This document shows, in pieces, positions 45,828-54,909 of a DNA stretch of 64,000 nucleotides; position 1 is the stretch's first letter, and each line of letters begins with the position of its first letter. Position numbers and translations under genes: made by a program. Origin of the DNA: Paracoccaceae bacterium (GTDB lineage: Bacteria; Pseudomonadota; Alphaproteobacteria; Rhodobacterales; Rhodobacteraceae); assembly GCA_022843025.1 (NCBI GenBank), contig JALHOL010000003.1, positions 248,001 to 312,000 of the forward strand. Direction: 5' to 3'. A model generated the notes under the pieces. The model was not told where the DNA came from. It made no database searches and saw only the letters and a program-made list of their open reading frames with translations.

Positions 45828-46598
45828 CTACCCGATCTTGCGGAACAGTTCCAGCAACTGGCCCCGCGCCACAAACAGGATGCCTGCCAGATAGGCCACG
45901 GACAGGAACAGGAGCGTGATCCAAGTATAGGTGAACAGGGCGGCAATCAGCGCGGCAAGGCCCACAAGGATGTAGCGCGCATCTTCGGCATAGATGGTGA
46001 CGCGTTTCAGCGATGGGGTGCGAATACGGCTGATCATCAGCCCGCCCATGGCGACCATCCAGAAAAAGATCACCTCGGCCGGGATACGGACATCGCCGGG
46101 GAAGCAGAAGGCAAGGTAGATGGGGGCCAGAACCAGCATTGCGCCTGCCGGGGATGGCACACCGATGAAAGAGGTACGCTCTGCCGGTTCGGCCCCTTCG
46201 GTATGCTTGTTGCCGACATTGAAGCGGGCCAGCCGCAACATGCAGCAGATGGCGTAGATCAGGACGGCGATCCAACCGAGGCTGGCCTCGCCTTTCAAGC
46301 CCCAGAGATAGAGCACAAGCGCGGGGGTGACGCCGAAATTGACGAAGTCACCCAGGCTGTCGAGTTCGGCACCAATCGCGCTTTCGGATTTCAGCATCCG
46401 CGCGAGGCGGCCATCCAGCGCATCCAGGGCGGCAGCAACGCCGATCAGGGCGACGGCGGTGGCAATCTGACCGTCGACCGCAAAGCGTATGGCGGTCAGC
46501 CCTGAACAGAGCCCGAGGATCGACACGAGATTGGGAAGAAGCTGCAGGATATGCAGCTTGCGGCGCGGACGGGTCTGATCATCGGGCGGCTGGGTCAT
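45828..46598 (-). CDS. pssA: CDP-diacylglycerol--serine O-phosphatidyltransferase
   Basis: A 256-residue integral membrane enzyme that makes phosphatidylserine. It carries the CDP-alcohol phosphatidyltransferase motif, DALDGRLAR followed by GAELDSLGD, after [15 protein letters not shown]. About seven transmembrane segments follow. This is the membrane-bound class II PssA, unlike the peripheral E. coli enzyme. Its ATG overlaps the psd stop by 4 bases, so the two consecutive pathway enzymes are translationally coupled. Confidence 0.95.
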   Translation of the reverse strand: MTQPPDDQTRPRRKLHILQLLPNLVSILGLCSGLTAIRFAVDGQIATAVALIGVAAALDALDGRLARMLKSESAIGAELDSLGDFVNFGVTPALVLYLWGLKGEASLGWIAVLIYAICCMLRLARFNVGNKHTEGAEPAERTSFIGVPSPAGAMLVLAPIYLAFCFPGDVRIPAEVIFFWMVAMGGLMISRIRTPSLKRVTIYAEDARYILVGLAALIAALFTYTWITLLFLSVAYLAGILFVARGQLLELFRKIG

Positions 46599-47287
46599 TC
46601 CATGCGGGCCATGCGTTGCGGGCTGTCGATGCCGAGGGTGGCGATGACGGTTTCCCCGGCGACGCAGGTCTGGCCAAGGGCCACCTGCGGCTGGATCCCA
46701 TCCGGAAGGTAGATATCGAGGCGCGAGCCGAAGCGGATCAGGCCGAAGCGTTCGCCGGTGCGGATATCCTGCCCCTTCACCGCGAAGCACAGGATGCGGC
46801 GGGCGACGAGGCCTGCGATCTGCACCACGGCGATGGAGCGGCCATCGGCCATGTCGATGCGGACCGAGTTGCGTTCATTGTCGACAGAGGCCTTGTCGAG
46901 CGAGGCGTTCAGGAATTTGCCCGGGCGGTAGCTGATTTCGCTGATCCGGCCCGCTATGGGGGCGCGGTTCACGTGGCAGTTGAAGACCGACATGAAGACC
47001 GAGACGCGCATCAGCGGTTCCGGCCCCATGCCCAGTTCGGGCGGTGGGACGGCGCGTTCGATGAGCGAGACCACGCCATCGGCGGGGCTGACCATCAGGC
47101 CCGCATTTTGCGGCACGGCGCGTTTGGGATCGCGGAAGAAGTAGTAGCACCAGACGGTGAGGCCTACGCCAATCCAGCCGAGGGGATCCCAGATCCAGAA
47201 CAGCACCAGCGTCACGGCGGCAAAGGCCGCGACGAAGCGGATGCCTTCCTTGTGCATCGGCTTGATGAAGGTTTCTAGCATGTTCAT
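46595..47287 (-). CDS. psd: Phosphatidylserine decarboxylase proenzyme
   Basis: A 230-residue short-form Psd that converts phosphatidylserine to phosphatidylethanolamine. Self-cleavage at Gly-Ser in [12 protein letters not shown] makes the pyruvoyl cofactor; [17 protein letters not shown] contains the conserved His. Two N-terminal hydrophobic stretches anchor it. GGAGG is placed correctly for ATG 47287 (MNMLETF); a second ATG two codons later is possible. It is first in the psd-pssA unit. Confidence 0.95.
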   Translation of the reverse strand: MNMLETFIKPMHKEGIRFVAAFAAVTLVLFWIWDPLGWIGVGLTVWCYYFFRDPKRAVPQNAGLMVSPADGVVSLIERAVPPPELGMGPEPLMRVSVFMSVFNCHVNRAPIAGRISEISYRPGKFLNASLDKASVDNERNSVRIDMADGRSIAVVQIAGLVARRILCFAVKGQDIRTGERFGLIRFGSRLDIYLPDGIQPQVALGQTCVAGETVIATLGIDSPQRMARME

Positions 47288-47309
47288 GGGCGGCCTCCGG
47301 CTTTGCTGC

Positions 47310-47338
47310 GGTCTACCCCTCTGGAACGGTCGAGGCAA
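47310..47338 (-). promoter_or_regulatory. Candidate psd-pssA promoter
   Basis: On the minus strand TTGCCT (47333-47338), 17-base spacer, TAGACC (47310-47315). Start of transcription would fall about 16 bases before the psd ATG. Confidence 0.4.
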
Positions 47339-47431
47339 CCGCTGACAGGACCTGCGGCTGCCCTTGCATATAGGCATGCCGGGGGCGCGCACCAAGCCGG
47401 AGCCCGGGTGGTGGTTGGTGGTTTGGCGGGG

Positions 47432-48247
47432 TTACCGGAAGAATCGGTCGATGCGGGAGCGGCGCAGTTCATAGCTGTCGCGCAGCCAGGTTCGGATGGG
47501 CCGGGTGCCGGGAACCGCGCGGATGACGCTGCGCAGCCCGCCGGGAAGGCGTTCGATCCAGCTGTCGCCGCGTTCTGTGTTGCGGAAATCCGCCGCGCCG
47601 TCGCTGTGCTTGCCGTTGAAGGTTTCGACGCAGGGCCGGGTCGATTCAGCCCGGTTGATGTGCAGCGCGACGAGGGATTCAAAGCATTGCACAGACCAGA
47701 TGCGGTTTTCCGATCTGGTGGTGTCAAGCAAGCCGGAGCGTTGATTGATGCGGTCGATCAGGCCTTTGGTGTATTCCAGAAAGGAATACCGCCGGGGGCC
47801 GAAGCCATCCATGTAGGAGGTATGCGTATCTTCGACGACCAGAAGGCCGTGGTCGCGGATGGTGTCGACCATGGCCTCGACCGTGGTAATCTGCTGGGCA
47901 TAGGTATGACCGCCGTCATCGAGCAGGATATCGACCGGGCCAACCGCGCGGCGGAACTCCTGCCAGAACTCTGCGCTGGACTGGCTGCCGATAAAGATTT
48001 CGAACCCGTCCTTTTCCCATTTGCGGGCATTGGGGTTCAGGTCGATCCCGATGATGCGGGCCTGTGGGCCAAAGAATTCACGCCACATGAACAGCGAGCC
48101 GCCGCCCAGGACGCCGACTTCGACAAAGGTGATGGGTTTGCCGCGATAGGGGCTGAAGAGCGCGTCATAAACAGCGAAATAGCTGCTGTGCTTCATGCTG
48201 CTATAGGGGCTGTTGCGATAGGCGGCGAAGCTGTGCGTCTGTTCCAT
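47432..48247 (-). CDS. Class I SAM-dependent methyltransferase-like protein
   Basis: A 271-residue protein with a Rossmann methyltransferase core: VEVGVLGGGSLFMWREFFGP is the SAM-binding motif I and IIGIDLNPNARKW motif II; ILLDDGGHTYAQQITT and LLVVEDTHTSYMD resemble the metal site of the CmcI/cephalosporin-hydroxylase-like branch. The N-terminus HSFAAYRNSPYSSMKHSSYF is seen in proteins of sugar and O-antigen modification loci. ATG 48247 is preferred to GTG 48262. Substrate unknown. Confidence 0.78.
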   Translation of the reverse strand: MEQTHSFAAYRNSPYSSMKHSSYFAVYDALFSPYRGKPITFVEVGVLGGGSLFMWREFFGPQARIIGIDLNPNARKWEKDGFEIFIGSQSSAEFWQEFRRAVGPVDILLDDGGHTYAQQITTVEAMVDTIRDHGLLVVEDTHTSYMDGFGPRRYSFLEYTKGLIDRINQRSGLLDTTRSENRIWSVQCFESLVALHINRAESTRPCVETFNGKHSDGAADFRNTERGDSWIERLPGGLRSVIRAVPGTRPIRTWLRDSYELRRSRIDRFFR

Positions 48248-48314
48248 ACCGATCTTGCCCACCCCTGAAGACCCCGGAACCGTTCCCCGTTATCAGGCAA
48301 GGCGGCACCAATAA

Positions 48315-48333
48315 TTAACTTTCGTTAACTTTC
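48315..48333. repeat. Direct repeat TTAACTTTC upstream of the methyltransferase gene
   Basis: TTAACTTTCGTTAACTTTC lies in the 231-base gap between rpoH and the methyltransferase, about 70 bases before the latter's start. It contains TTAA-N6-TTAAC, one base short of the CtrA consensus TTAA-N7-TTAA. An AT-rich promoter element is the simplest reading. Confidence 0.45.
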
Positions 48334-48478
48334 AGGGCCGGGTCTGGCAAGAAAAACCCGCGCTCGCCGGTCGGGGCGGGCGCGGGCGCGGGATGTTCGG
48401 TGTTTTTGGCCAAGAAAGGCCCGGCGTTCGGTCCTTTGCCATGCCCTGCGCCAAGGGCTTTGGCGGGCGGGGCCTTCG

Positions 48479-49375
48479 TCAGGCGGGGATGGCCATGCCT
48501 TTGACGCGGGCGAGTTCGCGCATCTTGTCTTGCAGCTTTTCGAAGGCCCGAACCTCGATCTGGCGGATGCGCTCGCGGCTGACGCCGTAGCTTTCCGACA
48601 GTTCCTCCAGCGTGACGGGCGTGTCGGCCAGACGGCGCTGCATAAGGATGTCTTTCTCGCGGTCGTTGAGCACAGACATGGCCTGCACCAGCATGGCGCG
48701 GCGGGCGTCGAGTTCATCGCGTTCGGCATAGGCATCGGCCTGATCGCTGTCTTCGTCCTCCAGCCAGTCCTGCCATTGCGTGGCCCCTTCGCCATCGGAC
48801 CCGACCGTTGCGTTCAGCGAGGCATCCGAGCCGGAGAGGCGGCGGTTCATGTCGATGACCTCATCCTCGGTCACCGACAGATCCTTGGCGATCTGGGCCA
48901 CGTTTTCGGGGCGAAGATCGCCTTCTTCCAGCGCACCAACCTTGGCCTTCGCCTTGCGCAGGTTGAAGAACAGCTTCTTTTGCGCCGAGGTCGTGCCGAG
49001 TTTCACCAGGCTCCAGGACCGCAGGATGTATTCCTGAATCGAGGCGCGGATCCACCACATCGCATAGGTCGCAAGGCGGAAGCCTTTTTCGGGGTCAAAG
49101 CGTTTCACTGCCTGCATCAGGCCGACATTCGCCTCAGAGATCACTTCGGCCTGCGGCAGGCCATAGCCGCGATAGCCCATCGCGATCTTGGCGGCGAGAC
49201 GGAGGTGGCTGGTGACAAGCTGGTGCGCGGCGCCGGCATCCTGATGATCCACCCAGCGCTTGGCCAGCATGTATTCCTGTTCCGGTTCCAGCAGCGGAAA
49301 CTTGCGGATTTCCTGCAAATAGCGGTTCAGGCCCTGTTCCGGGCTGGGTGCGGGAAGGTTCTGGTAGGTGCTCAT
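48479..49375 (-). CDS. rpoH: Heat-shock sigma factor RpoH (sigma-32)
   Basis: A 298-residue group 3-like sigma factor. Region 2 has [39 protein letters not shown]; the RpoH box [14 protein letters not shown] follows; region 4 ends [22 protein letters not shown]. It directs RNA polymerase to chaperone and protease promoters. GGGGG seven bases before the ATG. Relatives often have two RpoH paralogues and I cannot tell from this window which one this is. A 179-base gap separates it from upstream rluD and holds a GTCTTT/AAAGAC hairpin (49494-49510). Confidence 0.95.
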   Translation of the reverse strand: MSTYQNLPAPSPEQGLNRYLQEIRKFPLLEPEQEYMLAKRWVDHQDAGAAHQLVTSHLRLAAKIAMGYRGYGLPQAEVISEANVGLMQAVKRFDPEKGFRLATYAMWWIRASIQEYILRSWSLVKLGTTSAQKKLFFNLRKAKAKVGALEEGDLRPENVAQIAKDLSVTEDEVIDMNRRLSGSDASLNATVGSDGEGATQWQDWLEDEDSDQADAYAERDELDARRAMLVQAMSVLNDREKDILMQRRLADTPVTLEELSESYGVSRERIRQIEVRAFEKLQDKMRELARVKGMAIPA

Positions 49376-49554
49376 GTCGTGCCCCCTATACTGTTGCCGG
49401 GTCTTGCTTAAGCCCCCGGACGCGCGAAACTGGTATCTGGCGGTGCAGGATGCAAGCCCGCCTTTTCCTTTTTACGGTATTTGGGAAAGGTTCCGTCTTT
49501 GTTAAAGACGCGGCAACGTGCTTTCACGCACATGTCAGGCATTGTTTCAGCAGA

Positions 49555-50616
49555 TCAGTGCGCCGCGCGAAGGGTTTCAACCAATGCGGCAAGGTCCGGC
49601 GGCAGCGGGCTTTCAAACTTCAGCACCTGACCTGTGACGGGGTGGACAAAGCCAAGGGTCGCTGCATGAAGCGCCTGACGGGGGAAGCTGTTGCCTGCCT
49701 CGGCCGCTGCATCGCCCACCAGTTTGGGCGCAAGACGGCGACGGCCGCCATAGGTTTGATCGCCCAGAAGGGCATGGCCGGCATGGGCCATGTGAACGCG
49801 GATCTGATGGGTGCGGCCGGTTTCCAGCCAGCATTCCACCAGCGCGGCAGCATTGGTGCCAAAGGATTCGATCACATGCGCGCGGGTGATGGCGTGGCGG
49901 CCCGCGCCATCCCAGACCACGGCCTGACGCTGGCGGTCTGTCTTGTGCCGGGCAAGCCCTGTGGCGATGCGCACGATGCCACCCGGTTCAAAGCTGACGC
50001 CGCGGGTGCCGCGCAAGCGCGGGTCGGCGGCATCGGGCAAGCCGTGGACGAGGGCAATGTAATGGCGGTTCACGGAGTGATCTTCGAACTGCTTGGCCAG
50101 CCCGTGATGCGCGCGGTCGGATTTCGCCACGACCAGCAGGCCGGTCGTATCCTTGTCGATGCGGTGGACGATGCCGGGGCGTTTTTCACCGCCAATGCCG
50201 GAAAGCGTGTCGCCGCAATGGTGCAGCAGCGCGTTGACAAGGGTGCCGGAAGGGGAACCAGGGGCGGGATGGACGACCATGCCAGCGGGTTTGTTGATCA
50301 CGATAAGATCGTCATCTTCATAGACCACCGTCAGAGGGATCGCTTCGGGCTGGGCATCGTAATCCTCGGCCGGGGCGAGGATGAGGGTGAAGCTGTCCCC
50401 CTCGGCCACACGGGTTTTCGGATCGGTGACGGGGTGGCCGTCCTTGAGGACGGCGCTTTCGGCGATCATCTTCATCAGGCGGGACCGGGACAGCGCCGCT
50501 TCCTCTGGCACCTCGCGCGCGAGGGCCTTATCAAGGCGGTCAGGCGGGTTTGGCCCGATGGTGACGATCAGGGTGGCGGCGCCGTCTTCGATGGCTTCTG
50601 GTGAAAGGTCTGGCAT
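49555..50616 (-). CDS. rluD: 23S rRNA pseudouridine synthase, RluD family
   Basis: A 353-residue enzyme predicted to make pseudouridines in helix 69 of 23S rRNA (positions 1911/1915/1917 in E. coli). An N-terminal S4 domain (DRLDKALAREVPEEAALSRSRL) precedes the catalytic domain with the nucleophile Asp in HRIDKDTTGLLVVAKS and VINKPAGMVVHPAPG. GGAG 8-9 bases upstream supports the ATG. Its start codon overlaps the start of the divergent small gene (shared CATG), so its ribosome-binding site is inside that gene. Confidence 0.93.
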   Translation of the reverse strand: MPDLSPEAIEDGAATLIVTIGPNPPDRLDKALAREVPEEAALSRSRLMKMIAESAVLKDGHPVTDPKTRVAEGDSFTLILAPAEDYDAQPEAIPLTVVYEDDDLIVINKPAGMVVHPAPGSPSGTLVNALLHHCGDTLSGIGGEKRPGIVHRIDKDTTGLLVVAKSDRAHHGLAKQFEDHSVNRHYIALVHGLPDAADPRLRGTRGVSFEPGGIVRIATGLARHKTDRQRQAVVWDGAGRHAITRAHVIESFGTNAAALVECWLETGRTHQIRVHMAHAGHALLGDQTYGGRRRLAPKLVGDAAAEAGNSFPRQALHAATLGFVHPVTGQVLKFESPLPPDLAALVETLRAAH

Positions 50617-50914
50617 GGACGATACTCCTGATCCCGCTGGGCTTCCGCCCAGCCTGACCTTTCTGAAATGGCTGGTCATCGTGCTGATGATCACGATGAT
50701 CGTGGGTGTCATAACCATCGTCGGCCTGCTTGTCACCCGGATGCCGAGCGGGGCGGGACCGGTGCTGCCCGAGAGCCTGACCCTGCCTGAAGGGGCAAAG
50801 GCCGAGGCGGTGACGGTGGGGGCGGATTTCGTGCTGGTCGTCACGACGGATGGGCGGGCGCTTGTCTACGGGCGCAACGGGGCGTTCCGGCAGGAAATTG
50901 CGCTGTCAGAGTGA
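50615..50914 (+). CDS. Small bitopic membrane protein, DUF6476-like
   Basis: A 99-residue protein with one strong transmembrane helix (FLKWLVIVLMITMIVGVITIV) and a beta-rich C-terminal part ending in VVTTDGRALVYGRNGAFRQEIAL. I recognise it as the DUF6476-type protein found beside rluD in Rhodobacterales; function unknown. AAGG seven bases upstream of ATG 50615 lies inside rluD. Its last nine bases overlap the convergent BtuF-like gene, so it has overlapping neighbours at both ends. Confidence 0.75.
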   Translation: MDDTPDPAGLPPSLTFLKWLVIVLMITMIVGVITIVGLLVTRMPSGAGPVLPESLTLPEGAKAEAVTVGADFVLVVTTDGRALVYGRNGAFRQEIALSE

Positions 50915-51685
50915 GGCATCACCCCAGAGCGCGGTGAGGATGGCATCCAGCCCATCGGTCAGCGCGGCGGGGCCGGGTTGCAGGATCAGGGGCGACTTGA
51001 TCTCATGTATCCGGTTGTTGCGGATGGCGGGAATGGTGTCCCAGCCGGGACGCGCGGTGATGCGGGCGGGGACGACCTTTTTCCCGCACCAAGAGGCGAG
51101 GATCACGTCGGGCGCACGCGGGATCACCTGATCGGGCAACAGGATGCGGTCTTTGGCGGCCTTTTGCGTGGCGAGTTCCGGAAAGGCATCCTGCCCGCCC
51201 GCGATCTGGATGAGTTCGGACACCCACCCGATGCCGGAGATGAGCGGTTCATCCCATTCTTCGAACAGCACTTTCGGGCGGTTTGGGCGGGGGATGGCAG
51301 CGATCCGTTGGAGACGCGCCTCGTAGCTGCGGGCGAGGGTTTCGGCAGTGTCCGTCGCGCCGGTCAGCATCCCGCAGGTGCGGATCATGCGAAGGATGCC
51401 CGCAACATCGCGCTGGTTGAAGGCGTGCACCTCGACGCCTTCGCGGATCAGATCGGCCACGATGGGGGCCTGAAGATCGGAGAAGGTCAGCACAAGGTCG
51501 GGGTTGAGATCGAGGATCTTGGGGATATCGGCAGAGGTGAAGGCCCCAACACGGGGCTTTTCGCGGCGGACGCGAGCGGGGCGGACCGCGTAGCCGGTGA
51601 CGCCCACGATGCGGTGATCCTGCCCCAGCAGATACAGGGTTTCGACGGTTTCCTCGGTCAGGCAGACGATGCGGCTATAGGTCAT
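50906..51685 (-). CDS. BtuF-like cobalamin-binding protein without signal peptide
   Basis: A 259-residue class III periplasmic-binding-type fold: RIVCLTEETVETLYLLGQDHRIVGVT at the start and a PKILDLNPDLVLTFSDLQAPIVADLI segment as in BtuF/FhuD proteins. No signal peptide is visible (MTYSRIVCL), unlike the BtuF encoded at 54079, so it may be cytosolic. The ATG overlaps the cbiZ stop (ATGA); it is the last gene of the B12 operon. It may bind corrinoid for transfer to CbiZ or other enzymes, but that is inference. Confidence 0.82.
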   Translation of the reverse strand: MTYSRIVCLTEETVETLYLLGQDHRIVGVTGYAVRPARVRREKPRVGAFTSADIPKILDLNPDLVLTFSDLQAPIVADLIREGVEVHAFNQRDVAGILRMIRTCGMLTGATDTAETLARSYEARLQRIAAIPRPNRPKVLFEEWDEPLISGIGWVSELIQIAGGQDAFPELATQKAAKDRILLPDQVIPRAPDVILASWCGKKVVPARITARPGWDTIPAIRNNRIHEIKSPLILQPGPAALTDGLDAILTALWGDASL

Positions 51686-52344
51686 TTCGCGGCCCTGCGT
51701 TCTTCTTCGGCTTTGCGCCAGACTTGCCAGTCGGCAGCGGCGGCGGTGATGGCGCGGCGGGTGGCGGCACCCACCGCCTCGCCTATGGCTGTGTGCAGGC
51801 CGGCATAGCGGGTATCGCCTGGATCGCAGGCCAGCGCCGCGCAATCGGTGCCGGTGCCGGTGGCGGTGCCGGTGGGCAGGGTCAGCCCCGCCTCCATCAC
51901 GGCGGCGGTGCGGGCCTGCACGGCGATAGAGAGCGCCTCAAGCTGGGCGGTTTCCGTGAGGGCGGCGTCGACGGCTGTGCAGAGGTTGATCGTGCCCCAA
52001 TCGGCCGTGTGATAGGGGCGGCGGGTGCCCACCGCTTCGGCATTCGACAGGCCGACAGTGGCGAGGCAGGTGGCTGTGATGCCGTCCACGGTCGCCCCGG
52101 CCAGATGGTAGGTGCCGATATCGCGCGAGGTGAGCATACCCACGGCATCGGGCCAGGCCTGCATTTCGCGGGCGAACCACGATTCAACGTCGAAATCGCG
52201 GGGAAGGTCGGCGTTCTTCACCTCACGCCAGATGACCGAGGAGGCGGTGGTGAAGCCGGGGCGGAAGGGGGCCCAGCTGAGCACACGCATGGGGCGCGGC
52301 AGGTGGGCGGCAAGCCAAGGGCGGGTGAGGGATGCGCGGATCAT
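51682..52344 (-). CDS. cbiZ: Adenosylcobinamide amidohydrolase
   Basis: A 220-residue CbiZ, which cleaves the aminopropanol arm (and can remodel pseudocobalamin) to give adenosylcobyric acid for salvage. The conserved segments are VLSWAPFRPGFTTASSVIWREV, VGMLTSRDIGTYHLA, LSNAEAVG and GTGTDCAALACDPGD. The start overlaps the btuD stop by 4 bases. Its place in a B12-import operon agrees with known CbiZ salvage in Rhodobacter sphaeroides. Confidence 0.9.
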   Translation of the reverse strand: MIRASLTRPWLAAHLPRPMRVLSWAPFRPGFTTASSVIWREVKNADLPRDFDVESWFAREMQAWPDAVGMLTSRDIGTYHLAGATVDGITATCLATVGLSNAEAVGTRRPYHTADWGTINLCTAVDAALTETAQLEALSIAVQARTAAVMEAGLTLPTGTATGTGTDCAALACDPGDTRYAGLHTAIGEAVGAATRRAITAAAADWQVWRKAEEERRAAK

Positions 52345-53093
52345 CGGGTGACGGAAAGCGGTTGGAAGACGGGGCCGTAAGGCGTTTCCGCGTGGAAACC
52401 TTGGACGCCAAAGACGCGCGCAAGGAGCGCGTCGGACAGCACGTCACGCGGGGGGCCATCGGCGGCGATGCGACCCGCTTCCAGCATGATGAGGCGCGTG
52501 CAATGCCGCGCGGCGAGGCCGAGATCATGGACGGAGGCGATGACAGACCGCCCCTCGGCCGCGAGGTCGGCAAAGACCTGCATGGTGCGGATCTGTGCCG
52601 CGGGGTCGAGCCCGGCCACGGGTTCATCGGCCAGAAGGAGCGGCGTTTCCTGCGCCAGAGCGCGGGCGATCAGCACGCGGGCCTGTTCGCCGCCCGACAG
52701 TGCGGTGGCGGTGCGTCCGCGAAAGCCCGTCAGACCCATGCGGTCCAGCGCGCGGTCGATGGCGGCCTGATCCTGCGCGCGCAGCAGACCCGCGTGGTGC
52801 GGGACGCGGCCAAGGGCGACGATGGAGTCAACGGTTACGGGCCAGGCGATTTCGCGGGCCTGCGGCAGGAAGGCGGCGATGCGGGCGCGGTCCTGCGGGG
52901 AAAGGGTAGCGAGGTTTGAGCGGCCCAGATGCGGCAGCAGGCCCAAAGCGGCGCGCAAAAGCGTGGTCTTGCCCGCGCCGTTGGGGCCGATCAGACCCAC
53001 GAACTCCCCCTGCCCCACCGTCAGAGAAATGCCCTCCAAGACCGGGCATTCTCCGCGCTTCACGGTCAGGTTTTCAAGGTGCAGCAGGGTCAT
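52341..53093 (-). CDS. btuD: Cobalamin ABC transporter ATP-binding protein
   Basis: A 250-residue nucleotide-binding subunit. Walker A is GLIGPNGAGKTTLLR, signature LSGGEQARVLIARAL, Walker B LLLADEPVAGLD and switch His SVHDLGLAARHC. It belongs to the iron-siderophore/B12 (FepC/BtuD) group. It overlaps both neighbours by 4 bases (ATGA), so the operon is tightly coupled. Confidence 0.9.
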   Translation of the reverse strand: MTLLHLENLTVKRGECPVLEGISLTVGQGEFVGLIGPNGAGKTTLLRAALGLLPHLGRSNLATLSPQDRARIAAFLPQAREIAWPVTVDSIVALGRVPHHAGLLRAQDQAAIDRALDRMGLTGFRGRTATALSGGEQARVLIARALAQETPLLLADEPVAGLDPAAQIRTMQVFADLAAEGRSVIASVHDLGLAARHCTRLIMLEAGRIAADGPPRDVLSDALLARVFGVQGFHAETPYGPVFQPLSVTR

Positions 53094-54082
53094 GCTTCCA
53101 CCCCGCGCATGCGCCACAGAAGGTGCAGGAAGAAGGGCGCGCCGATCAGGGCGGTCAGAACGCCAAGCTTCAGGTCCTGATCCGGGGCGATCAGGCGCAC
53201 GGCGATATCCGAGGCCAGCAACATGGCCGCGCCGCCCAACATGGCGGCGGGCAGCAGGCGCGAGGGTTGGCCGCCTGTGAGCGGGCGCAGCAGGTGGGGG
53301 ATCACAAGGCCGACAAAGCCGATGGCCCCCGCCACGGCGACAGAGGCACCGATGGCGGAGGCGGTGCCGAGGATTATCATCAGGCGCAGGCGGCGCAGGC
53401 TGACGCCCATCGACTGTGCCGCATCTTCGCCAAGTGTCAGCGCATCCAGCGCGCGGCCCGTGGACAGTAGCATCACGCTGCCTGCCAGCATGAAGGGGGC
53501 GGCGATCCAGACATGGGTCATGGACCGGTCGGCAAGCGAGCCCATCATCCAGTAGACGATTTCCATCACGGCAAAGGGGTTGGCCGAAAGGTTCAGCACG
53601 AGTTGGGTTCCAGCCCCGGTGAGCGCCGAAATCGCGATGCCGGCAAGGATCAGCGACAGCGCGCCGCCGCGCGGGCCAGCGAGGGCGAGGATCAGCAGGA
53701 CCGACAAGGCCGCCCCGGCCAACGCGGCCAGCGGCAAGGCCAGCGTGAAGGCAGCGGCAAGGCCGGTCTGGAGCGAGAGGACCGCGCCCAAAGCGGCAGA
53801 GGAAGAGACGCCAATCAGGCCCGGCTCGGCCAGCGGGTTGCGCAGGAAACCCTGCATCGCGGCACCTGACAGCCCCAGAACGGCGCCGACCAGCAGGCCT
53901 AGGATGGCGCGCGGCAGCCGGATCTCTTGCATGACCAGAACGACCGGGCCGCCTTGGCCGCTGAGCAGGGCAGACAGGCTTTCCGACAGGCCCAGCGCCG
54001 CGGGACCGATCAAGAGCGAGGCGAGGAACAGCACCGCGACCAGCAGGCCAAGCAGGGTGAGGAGAAGGCGTTGGGATATCAT
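53090..54082 (-). CDS. btuC: Cobalamin ABC transporter permease (FecCD family)
   Basis: A 330-residue permease with about ten transmembrane helices. FecCD-family features are IRLPRAILGLLVGAVLGLSGAAMQGFLRNPLAEPGLIGVSSS (split across loops 1-2) and the NBD-contact segment IGFVGLVIPHLLRPLTGG. Start ATG 54082 overlaps the btuF stop. With BtuD it forms the B12 importer in the inner membrane. Confidence 0.9.
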   Translation of the reverse strand: MISQRLLLTLLGLLVAVLFLASLLIGPAALGLSESLSALLSGQGGPVVLVMQEIRLPRAILGLLVGAVLGLSGAAMQGFLRNPLAEPGLIGVSSSAALGAVLSLQTGLAAAFTLALPLAALAGAALSVLLILALAGPRGGALSLILAGIAISALTGAGTQLVLNLSANPFAVMEIVYWMMGSLADRSMTHVWIAAPFMLAGSVMLLSTGRALDALTLGEDAAQSMGVSLRRLRLMIILGTASAIGASVAVAGAIGFVGLVIPHLLRPLTGGQPSRLLPAAMLGGAAMLLASDIAVRLIAPDQDLKLGVLTALIGAPFFLHLLWRMRGVEA

Positions 54083-54909
54083 TCCGATGCCCCGATCGCC
54101 GCGCGGGTCTGGGCCATGGTGCGGATGGCGTTCAGGATATGGGGCGTGCCGCAGACCCAATCGGCATCGCGGACCGAAGCGCGGGCGGCATCGTTGCGGA
54201 TGGCGTCCAGCGCGGGGTGGGTCAGGATCTCTTCGGCCCGCGATGCGCCGGGATAGGGGGTGGAAGTCACGACGACGGTGGGTTCGGCGATAACCAGCCG
54301 TTCCAATGGCAGGATGCCGCCCCCGGTGAGGCCGGCTTCGGCCCCGACATTGGCAAAGCCGGTGAGGGTGAGGATGGCGTCGGACAGGGTGCCCGATCCG
54401 GCGGTATAGCCGTTGGGGTAATACATCGCCGCCGTGACGGGCGCGCCGTCAAAGCCCAGCGCGGCAAGGTCGGATTCAAAGGCCTGTGCCATCGCCTCGC
54501 CTTGTTCGGCGCGACCCAAGGCGGTGCCGATCAGGCGCATATGGGCGGCGACATCTTGCAAAGTGTCGGCGGGGGGAAGCTGGACGACCTCGATCCCCAG
54601 CCCGCGCAGCAGGTCGACTGAGGCGCGGGCAGTGTAGGTGCCTGCCAGCACGAGATCGGGGTGCATAAGGAAGATCTGTTCCGCCCCGCCCCGGTTGATC
54701 GGGTAGGCGAGGGCCTCTTCGACCATGGCAGAGGACAGCGGGTCAAGCGACAGATGGCTGACCGACAGAAGCTGGCCGGGGGCGGCCAGCAGCATGGCAA
54801 GCTGATCGGTGCAAAGGTTCATCGACACCACCCGTTCGGGCGGCGCCGCCACCGCCGCCCCGGCCCAAAGGGCAAGGGCGACGGGGAGGAGGGGATTAGA
54901 ACGACGCAC
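54079..54909 (-). CDS. btuF: Cobalamin ABC transporter substrate-binding protein
   Basis: A 276-residue periplasmic binding protein of the BtuF/FepB class. A GTG start at 54909, overlapping the last 14 bases of btuB, gives a signal peptide (RRSNPLLPVALALWAGAAVAA). The mature part starts PPERVVSMNLCTDQLAMLLAAP, as in vitamin B12/heme-type binding proteins, and has IFLMHPDLVLAGTYTARASVDLL. No strong Shine-Dalgarno sequence exists, so translation is probably coupled to btuB. Confidence 0.85.
   Translation of the reverse strand: MRRSNPLLPVALALWAGAAVAAPPERVVSMNLCTDQLAMLLAAPGQLLSVSHLSLDPLSSAMVEEALAYPINRGGAEQIFLMHPDLVLAGTYTARASVDLLRGLGIEVVQLPPADTLQDVAAHMRLIGTALGRAEQGEAMAQAFESDLAALGFDGAPVTAAMYYPNGYTAGSGTLSDAILTLTGFANVGAEAGLTGGGILPLERLVIAEPTVVVTSTPYPGASRAEEILTHPALDAIRNDAARASVRDADWVCGTPHILNAIRTMAQTRAAIGASE

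Noticed and set aside
48315-48333. CtrA binding site in TTAACTTTCGTTAACTTTC
   Set aside because: The TTAA half-sites are 6, not 7, bases apart; reported only as a direct repeat.
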